Both the position numbers and the translations under genes were made by a program. Below, in pieces: positions 8,161-16,108 of a stretch of 41,583 nt of DNA. The stretch's first letter is position 1; the number at the start of each line of letters is the position of its first letter. This DNA is from Atribacteraceae bacterium (lineage in GTDB: Bacteria > Atribacterota > Atribacteria > Atribacterales > Atribacteraceae): NCBI GenBank assembly GCA_035477455.1, contig DATIKP010000039.1:1-41583 (forward strand). Direction: 5' to 3'. Under the pieces are notes generated by a model. It did not search any database. It had not been told where the DNA came from and was given only the letters and a program-made list of their open reading frames with translations.

Positions 8161-10755
8161 TTGAGGATTTCGGCGAAGATTTCTCTTGGTTTTATGTTGC
8201 TGGCGATCCTGGCGGCGGGTATCGGCAGTGTCGCGATTTTTGCCTTTTTCCAGGTGAGAGGCTCTCTGGAAGAGGTTCGGAAACAAACTCCCATGTTTTT
8301 CACTACGTCTCGCATGAAAGACGTGTTGTTTGATCTGAATGCTCTGATGAATGCCTTTCTGTGGGAGGAAAACGATGCGGCGCTCGACCGGATGAGCGGG
8401 GAGTTCGATCGGCTGGAACAGAGATTTATGGCTTATATGGAGGCCCTGCGCCTAGGGAGTGAATCGGTGGAATTTCAGGAGTCGCCTTATGCTCAGGCAT
8501 GGGACGAGGAGGCCTTTCCCTTTCCCTTGGAAGCGATACCCCAGGAAAGCCCCTTGCAGGCCAACCTCCAGGCACTGAGGATGTTAGATATCAGGCACCG
8601 GTCGAATACCCGGGTAATTCAAGACCTCTGGAGAGAGCGACTGCAAATCCGCCGGACGATCAGCGAGACCTCCCTGGCGATGGACGAGCCATCGCGCATT
8701 GTGGAAAGCTTTATCAGCTTGGTGGGCGACACCGTCGTCAGACTGACCAATCCGATCGACGAGGTCTTCTTTCTACTTTTTCGCTACACGGCGGGCGGAG
8801 CCCGAGACCAGCGGCTCGCGGCGGGGATCGATGCGTATTTCGCGAGCTTCGAACAGGACGTGGAGCGGTCTACGCTGATATCCCAGGCCAGCAAGGACGA
8901 TATTTTAGCGAAAACGGATATCTTTCAAGAAGCCTGGTCGCGGACCGTGGCGATCATCCGGGCGGGCGAGGACCCTGGTGAGACCTTCATGGAGTTTAAC
9001 CGAAGCTATCGCGCTCTGAAAGGGTCGTTGAATCGGTTGCGCTTGGATCCCTGGCTCAAGGAGATCAACACCATCAACCAGGGACGAATGAATTATCTCG
9101 TCGCGGCCGATCCGGAAAAGAAGGCGCAAATCCGTAAACAGATAGACGCGGCATTTACCGCTCTGGGGGGGTTTCTGGAAGAAGAGTTTTTGGTTGCCTA
9201 CGACGCGACGATGGCCCAAAGCGTGATCGAAGATCGCTGGCTGCCCTTTCGGGACATGTGGCGGGATATCATCCGCCATGAAGGACTTCTCGCGCCGTTG
9301 GACAGCCAGACACAAAGGGCGATTCACGAAACGCGGGAGATCGGACAACGGCTTTCGGATTCGATGGAAGAGATGAACCGGGTGGTATTCGTGAACTTCG
9401 AAGAAACCGTCGCCGACCTCGCAATGCTCGAGTCACGGCTTTCCCGGATCCTGTACCTGGTGACCGCCGTCGTTTTGCTTTTGGCCGTGACCCTGGGGGT
9501 TATTCTTTCCCGGAGCATTGTCCGACCGATCCGGCAAAGCGTCGCGTTTGCCCAGGTGTTGGAGCATGGCGATCTCAGCCAAGAGATAGAGGAAAAGCGT
9601 TCCGATGAAATGGGCACTCTTTTCACCTCTCTGAATCGAGCGTCGCGTACTTTGCGCGAATTTCTCAGGGAAGTGGCCGATTCGTCGGAGCGGATCATCA
9701 ATTCCATGCATAATCTACACCGCACATCACAAGAGATCGCCCAATCGCAAGACCAGATCGCCCAGACAGTTTCGCAGGTCGCCCAGGGATCTGATGAGCA
9801 GAGTAAAAGCCTGACCGAAATTTCCCGAAACATGGAGTCGCTCCTGAACGGGATCCGGGAGATGGCCCACCGGCTCATGGACCAGTCGGAAAAAGCCTCC
9901 CGCTCTCTTGAGGAAGTGAAGGAAGTCCGAGAAAACATCGGCTTGACCGGTGAAAACATGGCGAGCGTAAAAGAGGCGGCCTCTTCGGCTTTTCGGGCGA
10001 CTACCCTGGGGCAGGAAACCCTGAAGGACGTAGTCGTGGCCATGGGGGATATCCGGGAATCAGTTCTTTCTGTAGGCGAGGTGGTTGAAAAGCTGGGGAA
10101 GAGCTCCCGGGAGATCGGCAACATCACCGACCTCATTACCGGCATTGCCGATGAAACCAACCTTCTGGCCCTGAACGCGGCCATCGAAGCGGCCCGGGCC
10201 GGCGAGGCGGGACGGGGCTTTGCGGTGGTCGCCCAGGAGGTGCGTAAATTGGCCGAAGAATCCGCCCAGGCCGCCCAGCGCATCTCGGGGCTGATCGGTG
10301 AGATTCAATCCGAAGCGGGGAAGACAGTCAAATCCATGGGAAAGAGCCGGGAAAAGGTCGAAACGGGAGCCGGGGCGGTGGAAAAAGCCCGGGAAGCCTT
10401 TGGGGATGTGTTCCAGGCCAACCGGGTGGTGGCCGACGAAGCCGAAAAAATTACCATCTCCTTCTCCCGGGTAGAAGCATCGTCCCAACGGATTGCCGAA
10501 CTGGTCGGCGAAGTTACGGAAATATCCCGTCAGGCGTACGCACAGACCCGGTCGGTTGTCGAATCTACCGAGTCGGTTTTTGGAAGTCTGAACACCGTGG
10601 CATCCATTTCGGAAGAAAACGCCTCCGGAGCGGAGGAGGTGGCGGCGGCTTCCCAGGAACAACATGCGGCGTTCCAGGAGACAGAGAAAAGCGTCGCCGA
10701 CACGGTCAAGCAGGCCGAAGCCTTGAAAGGAGACCTGGAAAAATTTACGATATAG
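8161..10755 (+). CDS. Methyl-accepting chemotaxis protein, paralogue of the receptor at 3675
   Basis: An 864-aa transmembrane chemoreceptor with the same plan: TM1 about residues 7-30, a helical periplasmic region of about 395 residues, TM2 about 429-451, HAMP, coiled coil, and a tip at about 647-712. The periplasmic part shares patterns such as [14 protein letters not shown] with the other receptor but has diverged. The start is a TTG with GGGAGG about 10 nt upstream; the protein then begins with a short basic stretch and TM1. No sigma-28 promoter is seen; a TTGGCAAG-type element precedes it. Base-level identity to the paralogue is near perfect only over the tip. Confidence 0.92.
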   Translation: MRISAKISLGFMLLAILAAGIGSVAIFAFFQVRGSLEEVRKQTPMFFTTSRMKDVLFDLNALMNAFLWEENDAALDRMSGEFDRLEQRFMAYMEALRLGSESVEFQESPYAQAWDEEAFPFPLEAIPQESPLQANLQALRMLDIRHRSNTRVIQDLWRERLQIRRTISETSLAMDEPSRIVESFISLVGDTVVRLTNPIDEVFFLLFRYTAGGARDQRLAAGIDAYFASFEQDVERSTLISQASKDDILAKTDIFQEAWSRTVAIIRAGEDPGETFMEFNRSYRALKGSLNRLRLDPWLKEINTINQGRMNYLVAADPEKKAQIRKQIDAAFTALGGFLEEEFLVAYDATMAQSVIEDRWLPFRDMWRDIIRHEGLLAPLDSQTQRAIHETREIGQRLSDSMEEMNRVVFVNFEETVADLAMLESRLSRILYLVTAVVLLLAVTLGVILSRSIVRPIRQSVAFAQVLEHGDLSQEIEEKRSDEMGTLFTSLNRASRTLREFLREVADSSERIINSMHNLHRTSQEIAQSQDQIAQTVSQVAQGSDEQSKSLTEISRNMESLLNGIREMAHRLMDQSEKASRSLEEVKEVRENIGLTGENMASVKEAASSAFRATTLGQETLKDVVVAMGDIRESVLSVGEVVEKLGKSSREIGNITDLITGIADETNLLALNAAIEAARAGEAGRGFAVVAQEVRKLAEESAQAAQRISGLIGEIQSEAGKTVKSMGKSREKVETGAGAVEKAREAFGDVFQANRVVADEAEKITISFSRVEASSQRIAELVGEVTEISRQAYAQTRSVVESTESVFGSLNTVASISEENASGAEEVAAASQEQHAAFQETEKSVADTVKQAEALKGDLEKFTI
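10100..10298 (+). repeat. 199-bp segment nearly identical to 5641-5839 (chemoreceptor tip)
   Basis: Partner of 5641-5839, one mismatch in 199. Same strand, 4459 bp apart, with birA-bioY between the two copies. Recombination across the pair would delete birA and bioY and fuse the receptors. Confidence 0.9.
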
Positions 10756-10765
10756 ACTTTCGGGA

Positions 10766-10913
10766 GTTCAGTGGGCGGAGCCTTTCAGGTCAGCCGCCCA
10801 CTGAACAAACAGCCGGAGTCTTCGGCGCGGCTCTCCCCGGAAGACTCCTCGGAAAAAAGAATGGTGAACAGTGATAATGGACCTTCCTCCCTGACGCTGT
10901 CAGCCGCGCTGAC
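10766..10913. terminator. Hairpin cluster between convergent genes
   Basis: Three inverted repeats fill the gap between the plus-strand receptor and the minus-strand reductase: GTTCAGTGGGCGG/CCGCCCACTGAAC (10766-10778, 10794-10806; 13 bp), GGAGTCTTC/GAAGACTCC (10815-10823, 10840-10848; 9 bp) and GTCAGC/GCTGAC (10899-10904, 10908-10913). The only T-rich run is on the minus strand (complement of about 10853-10859). They probably end transcription from both sides, though none is a textbook intrinsic terminator. Confidence 0.5.
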
Positions 10914-10920
10914 TGGGCAA

Positions 10921-11919
10921 CTATTCTGTGATGAGGTGGTTAGCCCAGTCGATGAAGCGATAAGGATAGAGTTCGGGTGGCAGGCTTGCCCGGTCAAGTA
11001 GTTTCAGATCGTCGTCCGCGAGGGTCCAGCCGGTGCATCCTAAGTTATCTTCCAATTGTTGTGGAGTCCGGACCCCCAAAATGGGAATCGTTCCTGGGCG
11101 GGTGAGCAACCAGTTCAGGGCAGTTTGTGAGACGGTCTTTCCATATTTTTTTGCGGCTGCCTCAAGGAGGGCAAGGATTTTGAAGTTCTTTTCCGTTGCC
11201 CGGCGCTCCCAGGAATCTTCGTATTCCTTGCGCTGGCCGGGAAGCCGGCCTTCCGCCGGCCGCTCTCCGGCTCGGTATTTACCACTGAGAAACCCGCCGC
11301 CCAGCGGCCCCCAGGCCATGACGCTCAGGCCACAGGCATGACAGGCCGGCACCACTTCGTACTCGATATTCCTCTCCACTAAGCTGTACTGCATTTGAGC
11401 GGAGACAAACCTCGACCACCCCCCGCACCCGGCAACGGCGGAAGCTTGGGCGATTTGCCAACCGGCATAATTGGAACACCCCAGGTAGCGGACCATCCCC
11501 CGCTGCACAAGCGAGTCAAGGGTTTCCATAATTTCGTCGAGGGGAACGGTATTGCTCCAGCAGTGGACCTGGTAGAGGTCGATATAGTCGGTCTGCAGAC
11601 GCTTGAGGCTGCTTGTGAGCGCTCTGAAAATAGCCTTACGGGAAACATCGGCTCCGTAGGGTCCCGGCTCCGTCCGGAAATAGACCTTGCTGGCCAGCAC
11701 CACCTCTTCCCGCCGTCCGACCAACGCCCGGCCCAGGATTTCTTCAGACCGTCCATTGGCGTAGACGTTAGCGGTATCGATAAAATTGCCGCCGGCATCT
11801 ATATACCGGTTGAGCATGGCCAGCGAGGTTGCCTCATCGGTTTCCCGCCCAAAGGTCATGGCACCCAAGGACAACTCCGATACCAAAAGACCGCTTTGAC
11901 CCAGGACAACATTGTTCAT
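10921..11919 (-). CDS. Aldo/keto reductase
   Basis: A 332-aa (alpha/beta)8 NADPH-dependent oxidoreductase. The catalytic tetrad is visible as Asp48 and Tyr53 in DTANVYANG, Lys78 in LASKV and His119 in YQVHCWS. The C-terminal cofactor-binding region includes TRPGTIPILGVRTPQQLEDN. The substrate is not predictable; the family reduces many aldehydes and ketones. It is transcribed leftward, downstream of the frameshifted LEA14-like gene on the same strand, and converges on the second chemoreceptor gene. AGGGGG precedes the ATG. Confidence 0.92.
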   Translation of the reverse strand: MNNVVLGQSGLLVSELSLGAMTFGRETDEATSLAMLNRYIDAGGNFIDTANVYANGRSEEILGRALVGRREEVVLASKVYFRTEPGPYGADVSRKAIFRALTSSLKRLQTDYIDLYQVHCWSNTVPLDEIMETLDSLVQRGMVRYLGCSNYAGWQIAQASAVAGCGGWSRFVSAQMQYSLVERNIEYEVVPACHACGLSVMAWGPLGGGFLSGKYRAGERPAEGRLPGQRKEYEDSWERRATEKNFKILALLEAAAKKYGKTVSQTALNWLLTRPGTIPILGVRTPQQLEDNLGCTGWTLADDDLKLLDRASLPPELYPYRFIDWANHLITE

Positions 11920-12078
11920 GGTTTTAGCCCCCTGTCTTCATCGATAGATCCCATCCTTCTTATTATACTCTTTGCCAAAGACTTTTTCCCAAGACCCTGC
12001 ATCCTGCCACTCTTCGATTTCTATGCCCTTCTGCCAGCTGTTGACAGAGGCGGTTTGGTTTTTTCGTCCCCGGTTTTG

Positions 12079-12569
12079 TTATGGACCATTTCGATCCCCC
12101 AATTCCCGAAGGCGTCGTCCGGCCGAGTCGATCAGGGTGCTACCTCCCATGCGCAAGGGGCCGGCAGGAATCGGTCTGAGGTCAAAGTGTTTCCTTCCCT
12201 CGACGACGAGTCGACCCTGGCTACCGGCAATCAGGCCCTTGACCATCCAAGAAACGGGATCCCATTCGATTCTGTGCGTGAAGGAGACATACCGCTTCTG
12301 TCCGGGGAAAAGCCAGATATCGGCAAATTCGGATTGGGAGATCCTGATCCCGTCCTCAGCCAAAAGAAGATCGATGCGGCCTTTGGTAACCTGCAAAGGG
12401 AGCAAGCCGCCGTTCGACATCACCAGTGTCCCAGCCGGCTTGCAGTGATCCCGGCTAATGTTCTCGATTCCGGTCGGAGCCGAGAGGTCACGGTTATCGA
12501 CCGCAGGGTGATCACAAGAAGGACGGCCAAGAGAATGACCATGATAGCGATGATCAGGAGTAGTCGCAT
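12079..12569 (-). pseudogene. LEA14-like (WHy-domain) exported protein, frameshifted
   Basis: On the minus strand an ATG at 12569, preceded by AGAAGG, opens a 50-codon frame beginning MRLLLIIAIMVILLAVLLVI, a clear signal-anchor, that stops after GHW. The -1 frame carries on without a stop as DLSAPTGIENISRDHC, then GTLVMSNGGLLPLQVTKG, through LLLAEDGIRI and KHFDLRPI to the TAA at 12079. That second part has the pattern of LEA14/WHy-domain proteins (small beta-sandwich, here periplasmic). One missing base near 12500 would restore a protein of about 163 aa. It may be a true pseudogene, a sequencing error, or a recoding event. The second frame from its internal ATG alone would give 114 aa. Confidence 0.6.
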
Positions 12570-12607
12570 TTTTCAGCCTTCTCTCATTTCAGTGCTCCAC
12601 TGACACT

Positions 12608-13318
12608 ATGATATCATGCTCCACGGTTCCTCTCCCTATCTGCGTAAATCCCAAGATGCTATGCGCCTTCGTGGACGGAACCAAGACCATGGTGGAGATG
12701 GCCGAAGTGTCCAACGCCACCGGTGCGCTCCCCGATATCCCCGGCATGCACGGAGCGCCGGTGGACCTGGTTAACCTCTCCTACCACTATATCCCTCGGT
12801 CTGAGGGTGGTTTGTTCGGGCATGACTTTGTGGTAGACTATTCTACGGGAAAAGTAGCCCCCGGAGTCTTCGTGGTGTTCACTACCCCCTCTGGACATTT
12901 GCGCCGGGACCTCGGGTTTTATTCAATGGGAGAGGGTCCCTATTATACCCTGTTCCGTCCTTATCATCTGTGTAGTTTCGAGACGCCCATTTCGATAGCC
13001 CGTGCGGTGATTGCCGGTGAACCAACTATCAACACGACACGGGTTCATTCAGAAGTCGCTGCGATGGCCAAGCGGGACCTGGAGCCGGGTATGGTCATCG
13101 ACGGAATCGGGGGTTTTGACGTTTTCGGAAAAATCTACTCCTGCCAAGAGGCAAAGTCCTTGGATGCCTTACCCATTGGTCTGTCGGCCGGGGCCCGGGT
13201 TTTCGTTCCGGTTAAAAAAGGCGGGATGATCACCCGACAAGGTGTAGAGGTCAGCCGGGAATCCTTCGCTGCCAAACTGAGAGACTTACAGGACACCTTG
13301 ATGACCATGGAGCGCTGA
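12608..13318 (+). pseudogene. C-terminal part of a SAF-domain homoserine-dehydrogenase-like protein (COG4091-type), 5' truncated
   Basis: The 236-aa frame matches from NPKMLCAFVDGTKTMVEM onward the C-terminal half of COG4091-type NAD(P)-dependent oxidoreductases: ATGALPDIPGMHG, GPYYTLFRPYHL, ETPISIARAV, the DLEPGMVIDGIGG turn and a SAF domain ending in VFVPVKKGGMITRQGVEV. The family is normally about 430-450 aa with an N-terminal Rossmann fold; that half is absent. No Shine-Dalgarno is seen before the ATG at 12608 or an internal ATG at 12656, and the first 15 residues look unrelated. Most likely a deletion relic, though a stand-alone SAF protein cannot be excluded. It abuts the start of the divergent LEA14-like gene. 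Confidence 0.65.
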
Positions 13319-13384
13319 GTCTACAGACGTTGAAGGTAGCCGGCGGGCGCAATTCGGAAAAACGCTGAGGAAGGAAGAAGGCAC

Positions 13385-13867
13385 ATGATCATTGCCCTGG
13401 GTTCAGACCATGCCGGCTTTGAACTGAAAGATACGATCAAGCGCAAGCTCGAAACGGGTCCTCACCGGGTGATCGATGTTGGGACACAGGCCTCGGAGCC
13501 GCCGGTCGCGACCGCCGCCATCGCCCGGCTGGTCGCTCAAAAAGTGCTTCGCGGGGAAGCGGAGCGAGGAGTTCTCATATGTGGAACCGGGGGAGGTATC
13601 TCGGTGGCCGCGAACCGTTACCCCGGAATCCGGGCCCTACTCTGTTTCAACCGGTTCACCGCCGAGATGGCCCGGAAGCATAACGACGCTAACGTCCTGG
13701 CGCTTGGCTCCCGGACCACCGAGGTCGAAGTCGCTTGCGAACTGGTGGACATCTTTTTGAACACCCCGTTTGGGGGGGGGAAATATCTTCCCCGGATCAA
13801 GCTTCTGGAAGAAATAGAACGAGAAGTATATGATCTTTTAAAAGAAAAATACGGATGCCGGGAATAA
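13385..13867 (+). CDS. rpiB: RpiB/LacA/LacB family sugar-phosphate isomerase
   Basis: A 160-aa isomerase of the ribose-5-phosphate isomerase B family. It opens with GSDHAGFELK, has the catalytic Cys in LICGTGGG and the C-terminal half KHNDANVLALGSR. Typical RpiB has a DYPDFA-like stretch after the first 40 residues; here the region reads VATAAIARL, and GTGIGMSIAANK becomes GTGGGISVAANR. The substrate may therefore differ from ribose-5-phosphate (EryI- or LacAB-like isomerases belong to the same fold). It is preceded by AGGAAG and by the truncated SAF-domain gene, and ends in a strong terminator. Confidence 0.85.
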   Translation: MIIALGSDHAGFELKDTIKRKLETGPHRVIDVGTQASEPPVATAAIARLVAQKVLRGEAERGVLICGTGGGISVAANRYPGIRALLCFNRFTAEMARKHNDANVLALGSRTTEVEVACELVDIFLNTPFGGGKYLPRIKLLEEIEREVYDLLKEKYGCRE

Positions 13868-13932
13868 ATCCGGGCATATCCCTTATTTAACTAATAATGG
13901 AAGATACAACCAAGCGAAGCGGTTGACCGGTC

Positions 13933-13972
13933 AAAACCAGACCCCGGACGCGCGCGTCCGGGGTCTGGTTTT
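13933..13972. terminator. Strong bidirectional intrinsic terminator after rpiB
   Basis: An 18-bp perfect stem (13933-13950 with 13955-13972) around a CGCG loop. The stem core is CCAGACCCCGGACG, with an A run on the left and a run of seven Ts (13969-13975) on the right, so it can stop transcription in either direction. Confidence 0.93.
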
Positions 13973-14020
13973 TTTGCGACATCTCAGACCATTATGCCGT
14001 TATGATGTTCCCGGGAAAAC

Positions 14021-14029
14021 TGTTATAAT
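14021..14029 (+). promoter_or_regulatory. Extended -10 promoter for the LptF/G operon
   Basis: TGTTATAAT is a perfect extended -10 (TG-N-TATAAT). No good -35 is present (TTATGA at 14000, 3 of 6), which is usual for extended -10 promoters. Transcription would start near 14036, leaving a leader of about 275 nt. Confidence 0.65.
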
Positions 14030-14035
14030 ACCGAT

Positions 14036-14311
14036 CGGAGTTTTTCTCTCCTTACGCCCCAAGGAACCGTTCCGAGAGATGGCTTGTTCATCCCTCCTGG
14101 TCCACGTCGACTCGATTGAGCCACGCTCCGAATGATGACGAAGATAGGGGTGGAGGGTAAGGCGAGGAACCCGTTGATCGGGATTCGTATATATGAATTT
14201 ATCTTGCAGCTTGAAGGGGTAAAGTGGAAACCCGAATGCTCTTCTCAAAGGACGCTCTCCTGGTCCACAGGCTCCTCCCCCCTTTGATTGGCCAATTTGG
14301 AGGGTTTTTCT
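14036..14311 (+). other. Long, possibly structured 5' leader without a gene
   Basis: About 275 nt between the likely transcription start and the permease ATG. It holds the hairpin CCCG-TTGAT-CGGG (about 14170-14182) flanked by GAA/TTC, and two copies of TCCTGGTCCAC roughly 165 nt apart. No known riboswitch core or small RNA is recognised, and no convincing gene is seen. Confidence 0.4.
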
Positions 14312-15394
14312 ATGTTTAGAGTCATGGACCGGTATCTTATGAAAGAGAGCACGATCGGCATGTTCACCTGGGTGGGAGCGGTCACCATTGTCATGTTGGT
14401 CCAGACCATTTTCGAATTGGCCGATTTCTTCGTGAACAAACGGGTGCCCCTTTTAATTGTCCTGGAAATCCTCCTGCTTTATATTCCCGCGCACATGGTG
14501 ATGACGTTTCCTATTTCCGGCTTGCTTGCTTCCCAATTGACCCTCAGCAGGCTGTGCCGGGAGTCGGAATTGGTCGCCATCGAAGCCGGAGGGGTCAGCC
14601 TGAAGCGTTTTCTGCAGCCCTTCCTGATTTTCGGCCTATTCGTAAGCCTCGGTGCGTATGCCATCAATGATTTCGTGGTACCGGAGGCCAATCACCGCGC
14701 CCAGGTATTGATCCGGGAATTTGTTTATAAGGAAGGACCTCCCCGTATCGAGCAGAACGTTTTTTTCCGGGATGCCGACAACCGTTATTTTTATGTCGGC
14801 GAAATCGATAACGAAAGCTGGGAGTTGCGTAACATCATTATTTACGAACTCGGGACCCGGCACGATTACCCGGACGTCATTCTGGCTCAAACCGGACTGT
14901 GGCAGGATGAACACTGGATTCTTCGGGAGGGAGTCACGCACCGGTATAATGAACTTGGTCATCTCATCCAGGAGATCGAATTTTCGGAAATGGTCATTGA
15001 CATGCGGGAAGAATTGAAAGACTTTTTCACCCGGCAACGGTCCCCGGAGGAACTGTCCAGCCGGGATCTCAGCCGCCAGATCGATATTCTCCGGCAGGCC
15101 GGAGCGGCCACCGAAAATTACGAGGTGGCCTATTATCTTAAGATGGCTATCCCTTTTTCAGCCTTTGTGTTTCTGTTGTTCGGCATGCCTTTGGGCATCC
15201 AGCGTACCCGCGACCCCAAAGCCCTGGGAGTGATCGTTACCGTGCTCATGGCCTTTGTCTACAACATGCTGTTATCGATAACCCGTTCGCTGGGGAGGGG
15301 CGGGGTGATGGAACCATGGCTGGCCGCTTGGTTGCCGGATATCTTGTTCGGGGTCTTGGGCTTAATTCTGTTTGTGACCGTAGACCGGAAGTGA
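14312..15394 (+). CDS. LptF/LptG family permease (YjgP/YjgQ)
   Basis: A 360-aa inner-membrane permease of the LPS export ABC transporter family. Three N-terminal TM segments (about residues 15-115) precede a periplasmic beta-jellyroll (VFFRDADNRYFYVGEI onward), and three C-terminal TM segments follow (about 265-358, including FLLFGMPLGIQRTRDPKALG). LptF and LptG pair with LptB to pull lipopolysaccharide from the inner membrane; which of the two this is cannot be told. The ATG at 14312 has GGAGGG 7 nt upstream; an in-frame TTG at 14288 is less likely. The stop overlaps the Shine-Dalgarno of the next gene. It argues for an outer membrane. Confidence 0.9.
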   Translation: MFRVMDRYLMKESTIGMFTWVGAVTIVMLVQTIFELADFFVNKRVPLLIVLEILLLYIPAHMVMTFPISGLLASQLTLSRLCRESELVAIEAGGVSLKRFLQPFLIFGLFVSLGAYAINDFVVPEANHRAQVLIREFVYKEGPPRIEQNVFFRDADNRYFYVGEIDNESWELRNIIIYELGTRHDYPDVILAQTGLWQDEHWILREGVTHRYNELGHLIQEIEFSEMVIDMREELKDFFTRQRSPEELSSRDLSRQIDILRQAGAATENYEVAYYLKMAIPFSAFVFLLFGMPLGIQRTRDPKALGVIVTVLMAFVYNMLLSITRSLGRGGVMEPWLAAWLPDILFGVLGLILFVTVDRK

Positions 15395-15402
15395 GGAGGC
15401 TT

Positions 15403-16107
15403 ATGAAGCAGACTCTATACCGACAGCGTGGATGGATGATCGGTATTCTCTTGGTACTTGTGGTCGCCCAACATACGGGTATGGTCATGGCGACCGAAAA
15501 TGATCTATATCGGCAGGCGATGGAGGCTCGGTCCCGAGGTGAATTCGACGAGGCCTATCGGCTGTTCGAGCGTTCAGTGGAGGCGGGGATCCGCGTACAT
15601 GATGCTTACTGGGAAATGGGCATGATCCTGCTGGAAAAAGGATCGAGTTACCGGGTCATGCGCCAGGCGCTTCGCCTGTCGCCCCGGATTGTCGAAGCCT
15701 TCCAGGAACACCTCGCGTCCTCGCCGGATGACGATTGGAGTTGGTTCCGACTCGCTTATGTCCATGGATTGAGGAGTAAGGCCCCAGGTATCCGGGAGTG
15801 GGAAGAGGCGGAAATGGCTATTCTTCGCGCTCTGGAGATCTCACCAGAAAATTCCTTTTACCTGCTGCATCTTGGTTACATTTATTATAAAATGAATGAG
15901 TTACAAAAGGCGGTGACCGTTTTTCACCAGGCCTTGGAAAAGGATCCGACCTATTGGGAGGTCCGGTATTACCTGGCCCTGGTATACCTTGAGCTCAACG
16001 AGAAGGACCTGGCCCGGGAAGAGCTACGCATGATCACCGACAGTCTTCCTCGGGATACGGATCTTTATGATCGGGCGGCAAGAGAGCTCAGAAGATTGGG
16101 GGATTGA
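15403..16107 (+). CDS. Exported TPR-repeat protein
   Basis: 234 aa. The ATG at 15403 has GAGGAGG about 5 nt upstream and gives an N-terminal signal/anchor (MIGILLVLVVAQHTGMVMA). The rest is alpha-helical with TPR units, clearest at about residues 35-70 and 130-205 (YLLHLGYIYYKMNELQKAVTV, then YYLALVYLELNEKDLAREEL). Such proteins scaffold periplasmic or membrane complexes. One base separates its stop from the next start region, so it is co-translated with the TPR lipoprotein. No specific function is recognised. Confidence 0.8.
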   Translation: MKQTLYRQRGWMIGILLVLVVAQHTGMVMATENDLYRQAMEARSRGEFDEAYRLFERSVEAGIRVHDAYWEMGMILLEKGSSYRVMRQALRLSPRIVEAFQEHLASSPDDDWSWFRLAYVHGLRSKAPGIREWEEAEMAILRALEISPENSFYLLHLGYIYYKMNELQKAVTVFHQALEKDPTYWEVRYYLALVYLELNEKDLAREELRMITDSLPRDTDLYDRAARELRRLGD

Positions 16108-16108
16108 G

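Noticed and set aside
9324-10283. 319-codon minus-strand frame
   Set aside because: Antisense shadow of the second chemoreceptor; Ser/Arg-rich translation and no ribosome site.
11395-12603. 402-codon open frame on the plus strand
   Set aside because: It runs antisense through the well-supported aldo/keto reductase and the LEA14-like gene and has no family features.
13923-14135. 70-codon frame crossing the rpiB terminator
   Set aside because: It spans a strong terminator hairpin and a promoter; not a gene.
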